Positions 43,942-52,482 of a DNA stretch of 64,000 nucleotides are shown one piece after another (within the stretch, counting starts at the first letter, position 1; each line of letters begins with the position of its first letter). The DNA comes from Roseovarius sp. TE539. Its GTDB lineage: Bacteria > Pseudomonadota > Alphaproteobacteria > Rhodobacterales > Rhodobacteraceae. The translations under genes were made by a program, and so were the position numbers. The notes beneath the pieces were generated by a model, which was given only the letters and a program-made list of their open reading frames with translations, made no database searches and was not told where the DNA came from. Location: assembly GCF_003298505.1 (NCBI RefSeq), contig NZ_QNGB01000006.1, positions 1 through 64,000 on the forward strand, written 5' to 3'.

Positions 43942-45114
43942 TCACAGCGCGATGTACTCCATGATCTCCCCGGCCTTGCGGGGCCGGTCCGAGGCCGGGC
44001 GTATCAGAAGCGCGTTGGCGTCCGCCAGAATCGACAGCAAAGCGCTGTCCTGGCGTTGCGCGGGGGTGATCGCCCCATTCTCTTGCGTCGCCCGCATGTA
44101 ATGCTCGCGCGGTCCGCCGGCGGGCATGTCGCAGGCGAGGCGCGCCGTCAGGCGCGAAGAGCGTTCGGCGCCCAACCCCTGCATCGCGCGGATCATCGGT
44201 GCCAGGAACACATGCCCGCACACCATCGCGGAAACCGGGTTGCCCGGCAGTCCAACCATTGCCGCATCGCCCATCCGTCCCGCCATCAGCGGCTTGCCGG
44301 GGCGCATCGCGATCTTGTAGAAGGCCCGATGCATCCCCATTTCCTCGGCAACCTCGCCGACAAGGTCATGATCTCCCACCGAAGCGCCCCCTATCGTCAC
44401 CACGAGGTCGGCGCCCGCGGCCAGGTCGAATCCCGCCGTCAGGGAGGCGCGCGTATCGCGCGCGATCGGAAGAATGCGCGCCCGTGCGCCGATCCCCTCG
44501 AGCATGGCCTTCAGACCGAACGTGTTGGACGCGATGATCTGGTCCGGTCCCGGTTCCTCACCGGGCATCACCAGTTCGTCACCGGTGGACATCAGCGCAA
44601 CTTCGGGCCGCCGCGTGACCGGCACCTCGGGGATGTTCATTGCCGCCAGAAGCGCGAGATCGGACGGGCCCAGCATCCGTGGCGCCTCGATCCGGTCACC
44701 AACCCGGAAATCCCCGCCGGCCGCGCGGACATGCGTGCCGCCGTCCAGTTCAGTCCCCAGCGTGATCATGTCGCCGGCGCGCGTGACGTCCTCCTGGATG
44801 ATCACGCGGTCGGCACCCGCGGGCAGCGGCGCGCCGGTGAAGATGCGCACCGTCTCTCCGGCGCCGACCCGGCCCCCGAATCCGTGCCCGGCCGCCGCTT
44901 CGCCGATCACGTGCAGGCGCGCACCGGGGTCGGCACAGGCCCCTGACACCGCGTAGCCGTCCATGGCCGAGGCCGCGAAGGGCGGCTGATCGCGCCGCGC
45001 CACCGCGTCCCGTGCCAACACTCTGCCGGCCGCCTGCGCCAATGGCACCGCTTCGGCCCCCAAGGGCGCCACCAGCGAAAAAAGATGCTCCAGGGCCTGA
45101 TCGACGCTTATCAT
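43942..45114 (-). CDS. moeA: Molybdopterin molybdotransferase MoeA
   Basis: A 390-residue enzyme inserting molybdate into adenylated molybdopterin. The four-domain pattern is clear: [13 protein letters not shown] near the N-terminus, [12 protein letters not shown], the MPT-binding [11 protein letters not shown] (where the family has T-x-G-G-x-S), and G-L-P-G-N-P-V-S. It starts four bases inside the end of moaC. With moaC and trpCDG it forms one minus-strand operon. Confidence 0.94.
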   Translation of the reverse strand: MISVDQALEHLFSLVAPLGAEAVPLAQAAGRVLARDAVARRDQPPFAASAMDGYAVSGACADPGARLHVIGEAAAGHGFGGRVGAGETVRIFTGAPLPAGADRVIIQEDVTRAGDMITLGTELDGGTHVRAAGGDFRVGDRIEAPRMLGPSDLALLAAMNIPEVPVTRRPEVALMSTGDELVMPGEEPGPDQIIASNTFGLKAMLEGIGARARILPIARDTRASLTAGFDLAAGADLVVTIGGASVGDHDLVGEVAEEMGMHRAFYKIAMRPGKPLMAGRMGDAAMVGLPGNPVSAMVCGHVFLAPMIRAMQGLGAERSSRLTARLACDMPAGGPREHYMRATQENGAITPAQRQDSALLSILADANALLIRPASDRPRKAGEIMEYIAL

Positions 45115-45593
45115 GAGGCCTCGTAAAGGCCGGACTTTCCGCCATCCTTGAGGAGCACCCGGATGCCGCCGATCTCCATCGCGCGGTCAACTGCCTTGAC
45201 CATGTCATAAACCGTCAGTGCCGCGGTCGAGACAGCTGTCAGCGCCTCCATCTCCACGCCCGTTTGTCCGGTGGTCTTGACCGTGCCCTCGATGCGTACG
45301 CCGGGAAGGGTCTCGTCCAGCGTCAGTTCGACCGCCACCCTGGTCACTGGAAGCGGATGGCACAGGGGGATCAGCTCGGGTGTTTTCTTGGCGCCCATGA
45401 TGCCCGCGAGCCGCGCCACGGGAAGGACATCGCCCTTGCTTGCCCGGCCTTGCGATATGATGTCGTAGGTTTCGCGCGCCATTTTCACGTGGCCCGCCGC
45501 GACAGCCACACGCGCTGTCACCGCCTTGTCGGAGACATCGACCATGTGGGCATCGCCCTTGGCGTCGAAGTGGGTCAGGTCGGCCACGTTCAC
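45111..45593 (-). CDS. moaC: Cyclic pyranopterin monophosphate synthase MoaC
   Basis: A 160-residue enzyme that, after MoaA, converts the GTP-derived intermediate to cyclic pyranopterin phosphate. Motifs seen are [28 protein letters not shown] (the metal/substrate His), [15 protein letters not shown] (catalytic Lys) and L-x-K-D-G-G-K-S-G. It overlaps moeA and trpC by four bases each. Confidence 0.95.
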   Translation of the reverse strand: MNVADLTHFDAKGDAHMVDVSDKAVTARVAVAAGHVKMARETYDIISQGRASKGDVLPVARLAGIMGAKKTPELIPLCHPLPVTRVAVELTLDETLPGVRIEGTVKTTGQTGVEMEALTAVSTAALTVYDMVKAVDRAMEIGGIRVLLKDGGKSGLYEAS

Positions 45594-46408
45594 ATGCCTC
45601 CGGGCGCGGTCAGTGGTGACGCCAGGAGGTCGCGTGTCGCCTGTGCCACGTCATCGGCCCGCATCAGGGTTTCCCCGACCAGGAACACGCGCGTCCCGTA
45701 CATGGCGATGTCGGCCAGATCCTCGCGCGTTTCAAGGCCGCTCTCGCACACGACGATCCGGTCCGGGGGCACGAACTTGGACAGGGTCCGCGTCGTGTCC
45801 AGGCTTGTCTCGAAGGTGTTCAGGTCGCGGTTGTTGATCCCGATCAGCTTCGATCCGAGAGCCTGTGCGCGGTCCAGTTCCGATCGGTCATGCACTTCGA
45901 CAAGCGCGTCCATCCCCCATTCGCCTGCCGCCGTTTCGAGTTCGGCGGCCTGCGCGTCATCGACGCTGGCCATGATGATCAGAATGCAATCGGCCCCCCA
46001 GGCACGGGCTTCGGCCACCTGGTAGGGATCATACATGAAATCCTTGCGCAGAACCGGCAGACTGCAGGCGTCCCGCGCCCGGATCAGGAATTCCGGTGCC
46101 CCCTGGAAGCTGGGCCTGTCGGTCAGCACCGACAGGCAGGTCGCGCCACCTTGCGCATAGGCCAGCGCCAGCGCCTCGGGATCGAAATCCTCGCGGATGA
46201 GCCCCTTCGACGGGCTGGCCTTCTTGATTTCCGCGATCAGCCCGTAACCTTGCTTGGACGCATGGAGCAGCGACTCCGCGAAAGGACGCACCGGCCCGGC
46301 CGCCTGCGCACGTTCCTCGATCTGCGCCAAAGGCGTCTCGGCCTTCGCGGCGGCGATCTCGTCCAGTTTGTAGGCCTTGATGTTTTCGAGGATCGAGGGT
46401 GTGCTCAT
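45590..46408 (-). CDS. trpC: Indole-3-glycerol phosphate synthase
   Basis: A 272-residue TIM-barrel enzyme of tryptophan synthesis. Typical blocks are [12 protein letters not shown] (catalytic Lys, phosphate site), [18 protein letters not shown] (catalytic Lys), [13 protein letters not shown] and C-E-S-G. It is monofunctional, without a TrpF domain. It overlaps trpD and moaC by four bases each, indicating tight coupling. Confidence 0.96.
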   Translation of the reverse strand: MSTPSILENIKAYKLDEIAAAKAETPLAQIEERAQAAGPVRPFAESLLHASKQGYGLIAEIKKASPSKGLIREDFDPEALALAYAQGGATCLSVLTDRPSFQGAPEFLIRARDACSLPVLRKDFMYDPYQVAEARAWGADCILIIMASVDDAQAAELETAAGEWGMDALVEVHDRSELDRAQALGSKLIGINNRDLNTFETSLDTTRTLSKFVPPDRIVVCESGLETREDLADIAMYGTRVFLVGETLMRADDVAQATRDLLASPLTAPGGM

Positions 46409-47427
46409 GTCTCCTCCGAAGTGATACGGGCCAGCGCCGCGACGCGCTCTTTCGCCTGGCCGCTGTCAATGCTTTCAGCTGCCTGTTCGACACCGGACGC
46501 CAGATTGTCGGCGCGACCCGCGATGACCAGGGCGGCAGCGGCGTTCATCAGGACCGCGTCCCGATAGGCCCCCGGGACCCCGTCCAGAAGTGCCCGGAAG
46601 GCGCGGCCGTTCTCTTCCGGGCTGCCGCCGAGGATGGCGTCGAAAGGGTGCACGGGCAAGCCGAAATCTTCGGGGTGCAGTTCTGCCTCGCGCAGGCTGC
46701 CGTCCTCTTCCAGCGCCACGATCCAGCTTGGTCCGGCAATCGACAATTCGTCGGTGCCGTCGCCGCCATGCACCAGCCAGGCGCGTTCGCTTCCCAGCCG
46801 GGCCAGCGTCTCGGCCATGGGCCGGATCAGGTCGCGGGTGAAAACGCCGGTGAGCTGACGCTTTACCCCAGCCGGATTGGTGAGCGGGCCGAGAATGTTG
46901 AAGATGGTACGTGTTCCCAGCTCGGTGCGCACCGGCCCTACATGGGCCATGGCCGGGTGATGCATCGGCGCCATCATGAAGGCGATTCCCGCCTCGCGCA
47001 GCGCCCGTTCGACCAGCTTGGCGCCGACCATGACGTTGATGCCCATCTGCGTCAGAGCGTCCGCGGCGCCTGATCTGGAACTGAGGTTGCGGTTGCCGTG
47101 TTTGGCAACCGGCACACCTGCGCCGGCCACCACGAAGGCCGCCGCGGTCGAGATGTTCAGCGTGCCCTTGCCGTCGCCTCCGGTCCCGACGATGTCCATC
47201 GCGCCGGCCGGGGCGGTAACGCGGTTGCACTTGGCGCGCATCACCGCGGCGGCAGCAGCATATTCGTCCACCGTTTCGCCCCGCGTCCTGAGCGCCATCA
47301 GGAAGCCGCCCATCTGCGCCGGGGTGGCCTCACCCTCGAAAAGTGCCTCGAAGGCCGCTTCGGCCTCGGCCCGTGTGAGGGGCCTTTCGGCGGCGGTTCC
47401 GATCAGGGGCTTCAGGCTGTCGCTCAT
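46405..47427 (-). CDS. trpD: Anthranilate phosphoribosyltransferase
   Basis: A 340-residue enzyme joining anthranilate and PRPP. The phosphoribosyl loop is [28 protein letters not shown], and [10 protein letters not shown] are conserved, as is [13 protein letters not shown] at 47427 overlaps the trpG stop by four bases; the longer open frame runs antisense-like through trpG and is not conserved. Confidence 0.96.
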   Translation of the reverse strand: MSDSLKPLIGTAAERPLTRAEAEAAFEALFEGEATPAQMGGFLMALRTRGETVDEYAAAAAVMRAKCNRVTAPAGAMDIVGTGGDGKGTLNISTAAAFVVAGAGVPVAKHGNRNLSSRSGAADALTQMGINVMVGAKLVERALREAGIAFMMAPMHHPAMAHVGPVRTELGTRTIFNILGPLTNPAGVKRQLTGVFTRDLIRPMAETLARLGSERAWLVHGGDGTDELSIAGPSWIVALEEDGSLREAELHPEDFGLPVHPFDAILGGSPEENGRAFRALLDGVPGAYRDAVLMNAAAALVIAGRADNLASGVEQAAESIDSGQAKERVAALARITSEET

Positions 47428-48005
47428 GCCGGAACCTTCATCAAATCGAGAAAATTCCGCAGCAGCGCATGGCCGTGCTGCGACGCGATCGATTCGGGGT
47501 GAAACTGCACACCGTGGATGGGTTTCTCGCGGTGACAAATTCCCATGATCGTGCCGTCCTGCAGTTCCGCCGTTATCCTGAGGCAATCGGGAAACCCGTC
47601 GCGCGCCACCACCAGCGAATGATATCGTGTCGCCTCGAACGGCGAAGGCAGGCCGGCAAAGACGCTTTCACCGGCATGCCGGATGCGGCCCATCTTGCCG
47701 TGGACGATTTCGGTATGCCGCTCGACCTTGCCGCCAAAGGCTTGTCCAATCGCCTGATGGCCAAGGCAAACACCCAGCAGCGGGATGCCGGTTTCCGCCG
47801 CCGCCTCGGTCAGGGCGAGGCATATTCCCGCCTCGTTCGGGGTGCAGGGGCCGGGCGACAGCAGGATGCCGGCCGGTTTCATCGCCATCGCTGTTTGCAC
47901 ATCCAGCGCATCGTTGCGCCTTACCGTGACATCCGCGCCCAGCTCACCCACGTAATGCACGAGGTTGTAGGTGAAACTGTCATAGTTGTCGATCAGAAGC
48001 AGCAT
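47424..48005 (-). CDS. trpG: Anthranilate synthase glutamine amidotransferase subunit
   Basis: A 193-residue class I amidotransferase giving ammonia to TrpE. The catalytic triad is Cys80 in G-V-C-L-G-H-Q with the His-Glu of [17 protein letters not shown] at the N-terminus and L-S-P-G-P-C-T-P are typical. It is the first gene of the trpG-trpD-trpC-moaC-moeA series. trpE lies about 3 kb away rather than adjacent. I saw no leader peptide with Trp codons before the ATG at 48005. Confidence 0.95.
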   Translation of the reverse strand: MLLLIDNYDSFTYNLVHYVGELGADVTVRRNDALDVQTAMAMKPAGILLSPGPCTPNEAGICLALTEAAAETGIPLLGVCLGHQAIGQAFGGKVERHTEIVHGKMGRIRHAGESVFAGLPSPFEATRYHSLVVARDGFPDCLRITAELQDGTIMGICHREKPIHGVQFHPESIASQHGHALLRNFLDLMKVPA

Positions 48006-48141
48006 CTTGCCGGTTCCTTGTGGAATGTGGTGCAATGCGGGCTGGAGGCCCGGGGGATGGTCGCGATATACTTGCTCAGGCTTGCGCGGCACCGTCAAGG
48101 GGCGCATGTATGGGGCGAAGGCAGTTCAGGGAGCGAAATGA

Positions 48142-49572
48142 GTGGCTAGCGGAGTTTTTTCAGGCATGCTCACCGGGGTTGTCGTGTCGGGCCTCGTGCT
48201 GGGCGCGGCATCCCTGATGACCGATATTCCGGGCTCCGGTCAGCCCGAGGCGGTGGCGCTCGGAGTGCCCGCCGGGTCCGAGTTCGACCGCGCCCGCGAG
48301 GACCGCGAGGCCGATCTCCCCCGCGCCGAAGACGGTGTCGAGCCGGGGCAGATGCCCAAGGTTGACGCCCCCGCGCCGGACGACCTCAGCTCGTTGGAGG
48401 GCGCGGATACGGACCCGGCAGAGCGGCCGGTGACCAGCGAGGATACGGACGGGCTTTCGGCGCCGGGCGCCGGGGCGGCGGATTCCGGGCTCGATCCCGG
48501 CTCGGACACGCCCGTCCTGCCAAGCCCGCAGGCAGAGGAACCGTCGATACCCGAGGACGAGACCGCCCCGGACATTTCGACCGACCCGGCCCAGCCGGCC
48601 GCGCCCGAGGTGACCCCCGAGGTCAGCGCATTCGGCGAAACCGAACCCGATCCGCCCCGTGACCCGGAAGAGGACGCGGCGGGCACGGGTGAAGATGCGC
48701 CCGATCAAGATGTGGCCGACCCTCCGGCCCCCGCTGCGACCGCGCCGGACGAGTCGGACGCCGCGGGCGCAGGGACGCAGGCGGAACCCTCCGGCGATGA
48801 AGAAGGGGCGACGGATGTCGTGACCGACAGGTTGCCCACAGTGGGCGAAGATCCCGCCGAGGATGCCGACGCCGCGCGTGACGATTCTTCACGGCGTCCC
48901 GCGATCGAGGTCAACGCCGCCCCTTTCGAGAATCCGGAAGGCAAGCCGCTGATGTCGATCATTCTCATCGACAACGGCGACAGCCCGATCGGGTTCGAGG
49001 CATTGGAAAGCTTCCCGTATCCGCTCAGCTTCGCAGTCGACGCCTCATGGGGCGGTGCGACAGCCGCGGCACAACGCTACCGTGAGGCGGGTTTCGAGGT
49101 GTTGGTCATGGCCAACCTTCCCGAAGGCGCCGCGGCCGCCGATGCCGAGGTTGCAATGCAGACGGTTCTGGATGCCGTGCCGGGCGCAGTGGCGGTAATG
49201 GAGGGGACGGATAGCGGCCTGCAATCCACCCGTGAAGCCGCCGGGCAACTCGCGCCGATCCTTCTGGATACCGGCCATGGGCTGGTGCTGCTGCCCGAGG
49301 GGCTGGATACAACGCGCAAACTGGCCGAGCGCGAAGGGGTGCCCGCGGCGACCGTGTTCCGTGATTTCGACAGCAAGGGTCAGGACGCCACGGTGATCCG
49401 TCGGTTTCTCGATCAGGCTGCCTTCAAGGCCCGGCAGGAAGAGGACGGGATCGTCATGCTGGGCCGGTTGCGCGCCGATACCGTCTCGGCGCTGCTGCTC
49501 TGGGGCTTGCAGGATCGCGCCGCCTCTGTCGCGCTCGCCCCCGTCTCGGCGGTTCTCCGGGCGGGCAACTAG
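48142..49572 (+). CDS. Divergent polysaccharide deacetylase family protein with long acidic linker
   Basis: A 476-residue protein. A transmembrane helix (residues 5-25) is followed by about 210 residues of Pro, Glu, Asp, Ala and Ser-rich disordered sequence. The C-terminal domain begins near residue 270 (M-S-I-I-L-I-D-N-G-D). It has A-V-D-A-S-W, G-F-E-V-L-V-M-A-N-L-P-E-G and L-L-D-T-G-H-G-L, as in the DUF610/divergent polysaccharide deacetylase family of cell-envelope proteins. Key metal ligands of true deacetylases are not evident, so the activity is uncertain. The start is GTG at 48142 with AGGGAG upstream. It is divergent from trpG. Confidence 0.8.
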   Translation: MASGVFSGMLTGVVVSGLVLGAASLMTDIPGSGQPEAVALGVPAGSEFDRAREDREADLPRAEDGVEPGQMPKVDAPAPDDLSSLEGADTDPAERPVTSEDTDGLSAPGAGAADSGLDPGSDTPVLPSPQAEEPSIPEDETAPDISTDPAQPAAPEVTPEVSAFGETEPDPPRDPEEDAAGTGEDAPDQDVADPPAPAATAPDESDAAGAGTQAEPSGDEEGATDVVTDRLPTVGEDPAEDADAARDDSSRRPAIEVNAAPFENPEGKPLMSIILIDNGDSPIGFEALESFPYPLSFAVDASWGGATAAAQRYREAGFEVLVMANLPEGAAAADAEVAMQTVLDAVPGAVAVMEGTDSGLQSTREAAGQLAPILLDTGHGLVLLPEGLDTTRKLAEREGVPAATVFRDFDSKGQDATVIRRFLDQAAFKARQEEDGIVMLGRLRADTVSALLLWGLQDRAASVALAPVSAVLRAGN

Positions 49573-49599
49573 CGTGCGCTGCGCCATGTCGGAGTCACC

Positions 49600-49623
49600 C
49601 ACCCGTCGCTTCTGCGACGGGTG
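49600..49623. terminator. Ten-base perfect hairpin between convergent genes
   Basis: CACCCGTCGC, loop TTCT, GCGACGGGTG: a perfect ten-base stem with a tetraloop, placed between the 3' ends of the deacetylase gene and rluE. No T tract follows on either strand. It probably acts as a bidirectional terminator or mRNA end-stabiliser. Confidence 0.55.
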
Positions 49624-49646
49624 CGGAACCTTGACGCATTGCGGGG

Positions 49647-50201
49647 TCAGTGGGCCCTCACCTGACGCCACGTCCCCGGTTTCAGGTCTCCGAGACACCA
49701 ATCGCCCACACGGTTACGGATGAGCCTGAGCGTCGGGTGCCCCACATGGGCCGTCATCCGCCGCACCTGTCGGTTGCGCCCCTCCGTCAGAGTGATTTCC
49801 AGCCAGGTGTCGGGCACCGACTTGCGGTAGCGCACCGGCGGGTCGCGCGGCCATATATCCGGCTCCGGTATGGCCGTCACGCGGACCGGCCGGGTTGGTC
49901 CGTCCTTCAGGGTCACGCCGGTGCGCAGGGCCTCCAGCGCGGCGGAATCCGGCACGCCCTCGACCTGCACCCAGTATGATTTTTCTTTTTTGAAACGAGG
50001 GTTTGAAATCCACTCCTGAAGTTTGCCATCGTCGGTCAGGACAAGCAGGCCCTCGCTGTCTCGGTCCAGCCGTCCGGCCGGGTAGACCCCCGGCAAGGCG
50101 ATATGATTCGAAAGCGTGGCGCGCGGCGATCCTGCATTGCCCCTGTCGGTGAATTGCGACAGGACACCAAAAGGTTTGTTGAACAGGATCAGCCGCGCCA
50201 T
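49647..50201 (-). CDS. rluE: 23S rRNA pseudouridine synthase, RluE-like (RsuA family)
   Basis: A 184-residue pseudouridine synthase without an S4 domain. The catalytic aspartate is in [31 protein letters not shown] at the N-terminus and [10 protein letters not shown] near the C-terminus fix the family. RluE modifies U2457 of 23S rRNA in E. coli, and the short length agrees with RluE. The rhodanese gene lies 40 bases upstream on the same strand. Confidence 0.9.
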   Translation of the reverse strand: MARLILFNKPFGVLSQFTDRGNAGSPRATLSNHIALPGVYPAGRLDRDSEGLLVLTDDGKLQEWISNPRFKKEKSYWVQVEGVPDSAALEALRTGVTLKDGPTRPVRVTAIPEPDIWPRDPPVRYRKSVPDTWLEITLTEGRNRQVRRMTAHVGHPTLRLIRNRVGDWCLGDLKPGTWRQVRAH

Positions 50202-50241
50202 GGCGCCCTCATGCCCGAGGGCGCCATGCATTGGCAAGGGG

Positions 50242-50859
50242 TCACTCGGCGGCGGGCCAGTACCCTTCGCGAACCTTGTAGGTCCAGTCGAGACCGGCAT
50301 TCTTCCATCCGTTCACGCTGCGCTTGCCGGCATCGGACTTGTCGCCCTCGAACCCGTCAACCACGGAATAGAGCGGCAGGTCCAGCCCCGCGGCTGTCAG
50401 GGCGTCAACCGCTTGCGCGCTGCGCCCGCCCGAGCGGCACATGATCAACACCGCTTCCGGATCCGCGGCCTGGATATAGGCCTTCGCGGCGGGAATGAAG
50501 GACGGGTTCTGCATCATTTCATAGCGCCCCTTCTTCGCGTTGAAGGGGTGGGTCGGGTCAATCAGCTTGAACGGGATGTTCACATCCGCCGCCCCGGGAT
50601 AGCCCACGAGCATGGTTTCTTCAGGTGACCGGACATCAATCAGGACCACGTCATCGCGACGGTCCAGAAGGGCACCGCTTTCGGCCGCGGTGATGTATAG
50701 GCCGGTTTCGGTCTGTTTCTTGCCGGGCAGTTCCTTGGCCGTGACGGTGGTTTCGATGGCGGCGCCGTGATTGTCGGCCGAAGCCATCAGCGGGGCGGAA
50801 AACACGAGGCTCAGCGCAAGGGCCGGCGTGGCGGCAATCTGTGCTAGTCGTCTGGTCAT
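50242..50859 (-). CDS. Exported rhodanese-like domain protein
   Basis: A 205-residue protein with a signal peptide ([20 protein letters not shown]). One rhodanese domain has [11 protein letters not shown] and the active loop C-R-S-G-G-R-S, so the catalytic cysteine is present. It is probably periplasmic, in sulfur transfer or redox work; the substrate is unknown. ATG at 50859 starts the signal peptide. Upstream, a perfect FNR-type inverted repeat suggests oxygen- or nitric-oxide-responsive control. It lies between rluE and trpE, splitting trpE from trpGDC. Confidence 0.83.
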   Translation of the reverse strand: MTRRLAQIAATPALALSLVFSAPLMASADNHGAAIETTVTAKELPGKKQTETGLYITAAESGALLDRRDDVVLIDVRSPEETMLVGYPGAADVNIPFKLIDPTHPFNAKKGRYEMMQNPSFIPAAKAYIQAADPEAVLIMCRSGGRSAQAVDALTAAGLDLPLYSVVDGFEGDKSDAGKRSVNGWKNAGLDWTYKVREGYWPAAE

Positions 50860-50935
50860 GGCGGATCCTTTCTCCAAAGACATTCGTGGAATTGAATGTA
50901 ATAATTCCTGTCTAAAGGTGAATACCCATCCCATC

Positions 50936-50951
50936 TTTGACGCAGGTCAAA
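50936..50951. promoter_or_regulatory. FNR/CRP-family-type box upstream of the rhodanese gene
   Basis: TTTGAC-GCAG-GTCAAA is a perfect inverted repeat with six-base arms and a four-base spacer. The geometry is that of FNR-family sites (TTGAT-N4-ATCAA); the C/G at the inner position resembles sites of the Nnr/Dnr branch. It lies 77 bases upstream of the rhodanese ATG, between that gene and the end of trpE. Confidence 0.5.
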
Positions 50952-50958
50952 CCCGGAT

Positions 50959-52470
50959 TTACCCGTTGCCGCCGTTCCCGAACCGGGCCGCGTCTGCAGC
51001 TGCGCGGCGTATCGCATTGGATTTGTGGACGGTTTCCATGTATTCCGCTTCCGGATCACTGTCATGGACGACGCCGCCGCCGGCCTGTATGTACAGTTTT
51101 TCGTCCTTGACCACGGCGGTGCGCAACGCGATGCAGACATCCATGTCGCCGCCGGCGCTGAAATATCCGACGCCACCACCATAAACACCGCGTTTCTCGG
51201 GCTCGAGCTCGTCGATGATCTCCATCGCGCGGACTTTTGGCGCGCCGCTGACCGTGCCGGCCGGAAGGCCGGCCAGCAACGCGCTAAGCGCATCCTGATC
51301 CTCGGCCAGTTCCCCCACCACGTTCGAGACTATGTGCATCACGTGGCTGTAGCGTTCGATTATGAACTCCTCTGTCGGGTGCACTGTGCCGATCCGGCTG
51401 ACCCGACCGGCGTCGTTGCGGCCCAGATCCAGCAGCATCAGATGCTCGGCCCGTTCCTTGGCGTCTGCCAGAAGCTCGGCCTCAAGCTCACGGTCCTGGT
51501 CCGGCGTCGCCCCGCGCGGACGGGTGCCGGCGATCGGCCTGACCGTCACCTCGCGCCCGAAAACCCGGACAAGGATTTCCGGACTCGCGCCGACCACGTG
51601 GAAGCCGCCGAAGTTGAAATAGAACATGAAAGGCGAAGGGTTGGTGCGGCGCAGGCTGCGGTAAAGCGCGAACGGTGGCTGGTGAAACGGCTGGGTCCAG
51701 CGCTGGCTGGGAACAACCTGGAAAATATCACCGGCACGGATGTATTCCTTCGCCTTTTCGACGGCCTGTTTGTAGGCCTTCCGGGTGAAATTGGACACTG
51801 GCGGCGCGTCTTCATGGGCCTCGCCGAGATCGCGGCTGGCTTGCGGGAGGGCACGTTCCAGATCCCGCACCGCATCCATGACCCGCTCTGCCGCCTGTGC
51901 ATATGCCGCACGGGCGGACTGGCCCTCACTGACCCAGGCAGGCGAGACCACCGTGACCTGGCCCTTGACCCCGTCCAGCACCGCGACGACCGAAGGCCGC
52001 AACAAGAGCGCGTCAGGCAGGCCAAGCGGATCGGGATTGACATCAGGCAGATGCTCGACCAGCCGGATCATGTCATATCCCAGATATCCGAAAAGTCCCG
52101 CACTCGCCGCCGGCAGGTCTTCCGGAAGGTCGATGCGGCTGGCCTCGATCAGCGCGCGCAGGGTGTCCAATGGCGCGCCGTCCTGATCCTCGAACCCGTC
52201 CGGATCGAAGCGTGCCTGCCGGTTTATGCGGCTGGCATTGCCGTGACACTGCCATATGAGATCGGGCTTCATTCCGATGATCGAGTAGCGCCCGCGCACT
52301 TCGCCGCCCGTGACCGACTCGAGCATGAACGCATCACGTCCAGCGCCCGCGAGCTTGAGCATGACCGAAACCGGAGTATCGAGGTCCGCGGCCAATCGGG
52401 CATAGACCACCTGGTTGCGGCCTTCCGCGTAGCCCGGGGCGAAATCCGCGAAGCCAGGGGTCAGTTCCAA
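50959..52470 (-). CDS. trpE: Anthranilate synthase component I
   Basis: A 503-residue chorismate-utilising enzyme making anthranilate with TrpG. The C-terminal catalytic domain has F-Q-V-V-P-S-Q-R, P-S-P-F-M-F-Y, V-T-V-R-P-I-A-G-T-R-P-R-G, M-L-D-L-G-R-N-D and P-A-G-T-V-S-G-A-P-K-V-R. The N-terminal feedback site region L-L-E-S-V is seen as M-L-E-S-V-T-G-G. It is monofunctional, unlike the TrpE-G fusions of rhizobia. It lies 12 bases after ppiD, in line with fabI-gpt-aminotransferase-ppiD, and has no leader of its own. Confidence 0.96.
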   Translation of the reverse strand: MELTPGFADFAPGYAEGRNQVVYARLAADLDTPVSVMLKLAGAGRDAFMLESVTGGEVRGRYSIIGMKPDLIWQCHGNASRINRQARFDPDGFEDQDGAPLDTLRALIEASRIDLPEDLPAASAGLFGYLGYDMIRLVEHLPDVNPDPLGLPDALLLRPSVVAVLDGVKGQVTVVSPAWVSEGQSARAAYAQAAERVMDAVRDLERALPQASRDLGEAHEDAPPVSNFTRKAYKQAVEKAKEYIRAGDIFQVVPSQRWTQPFHQPPFALYRSLRRTNPSPFMFYFNFGGFHVVGASPEILVRVFGREVTVRPIAGTRPRGATPDQDRELEAELLADAKERAEHLMLLDLGRNDAGRVSRIGTVHPTEEFIIERYSHVMHIVSNVVGELAEDQDALSALLAGLPAGTVSGAPKVRAMEIIDELEPEKRGVYGGGVGYFSAGGDMDVCIALRTAVVKDEKLYIQAGGGVVHDSDPEAEYMETVHKSNAIRRAAADAARFGNGGNG

Positions 52471-52482
52471 CCGTGCGATCCC

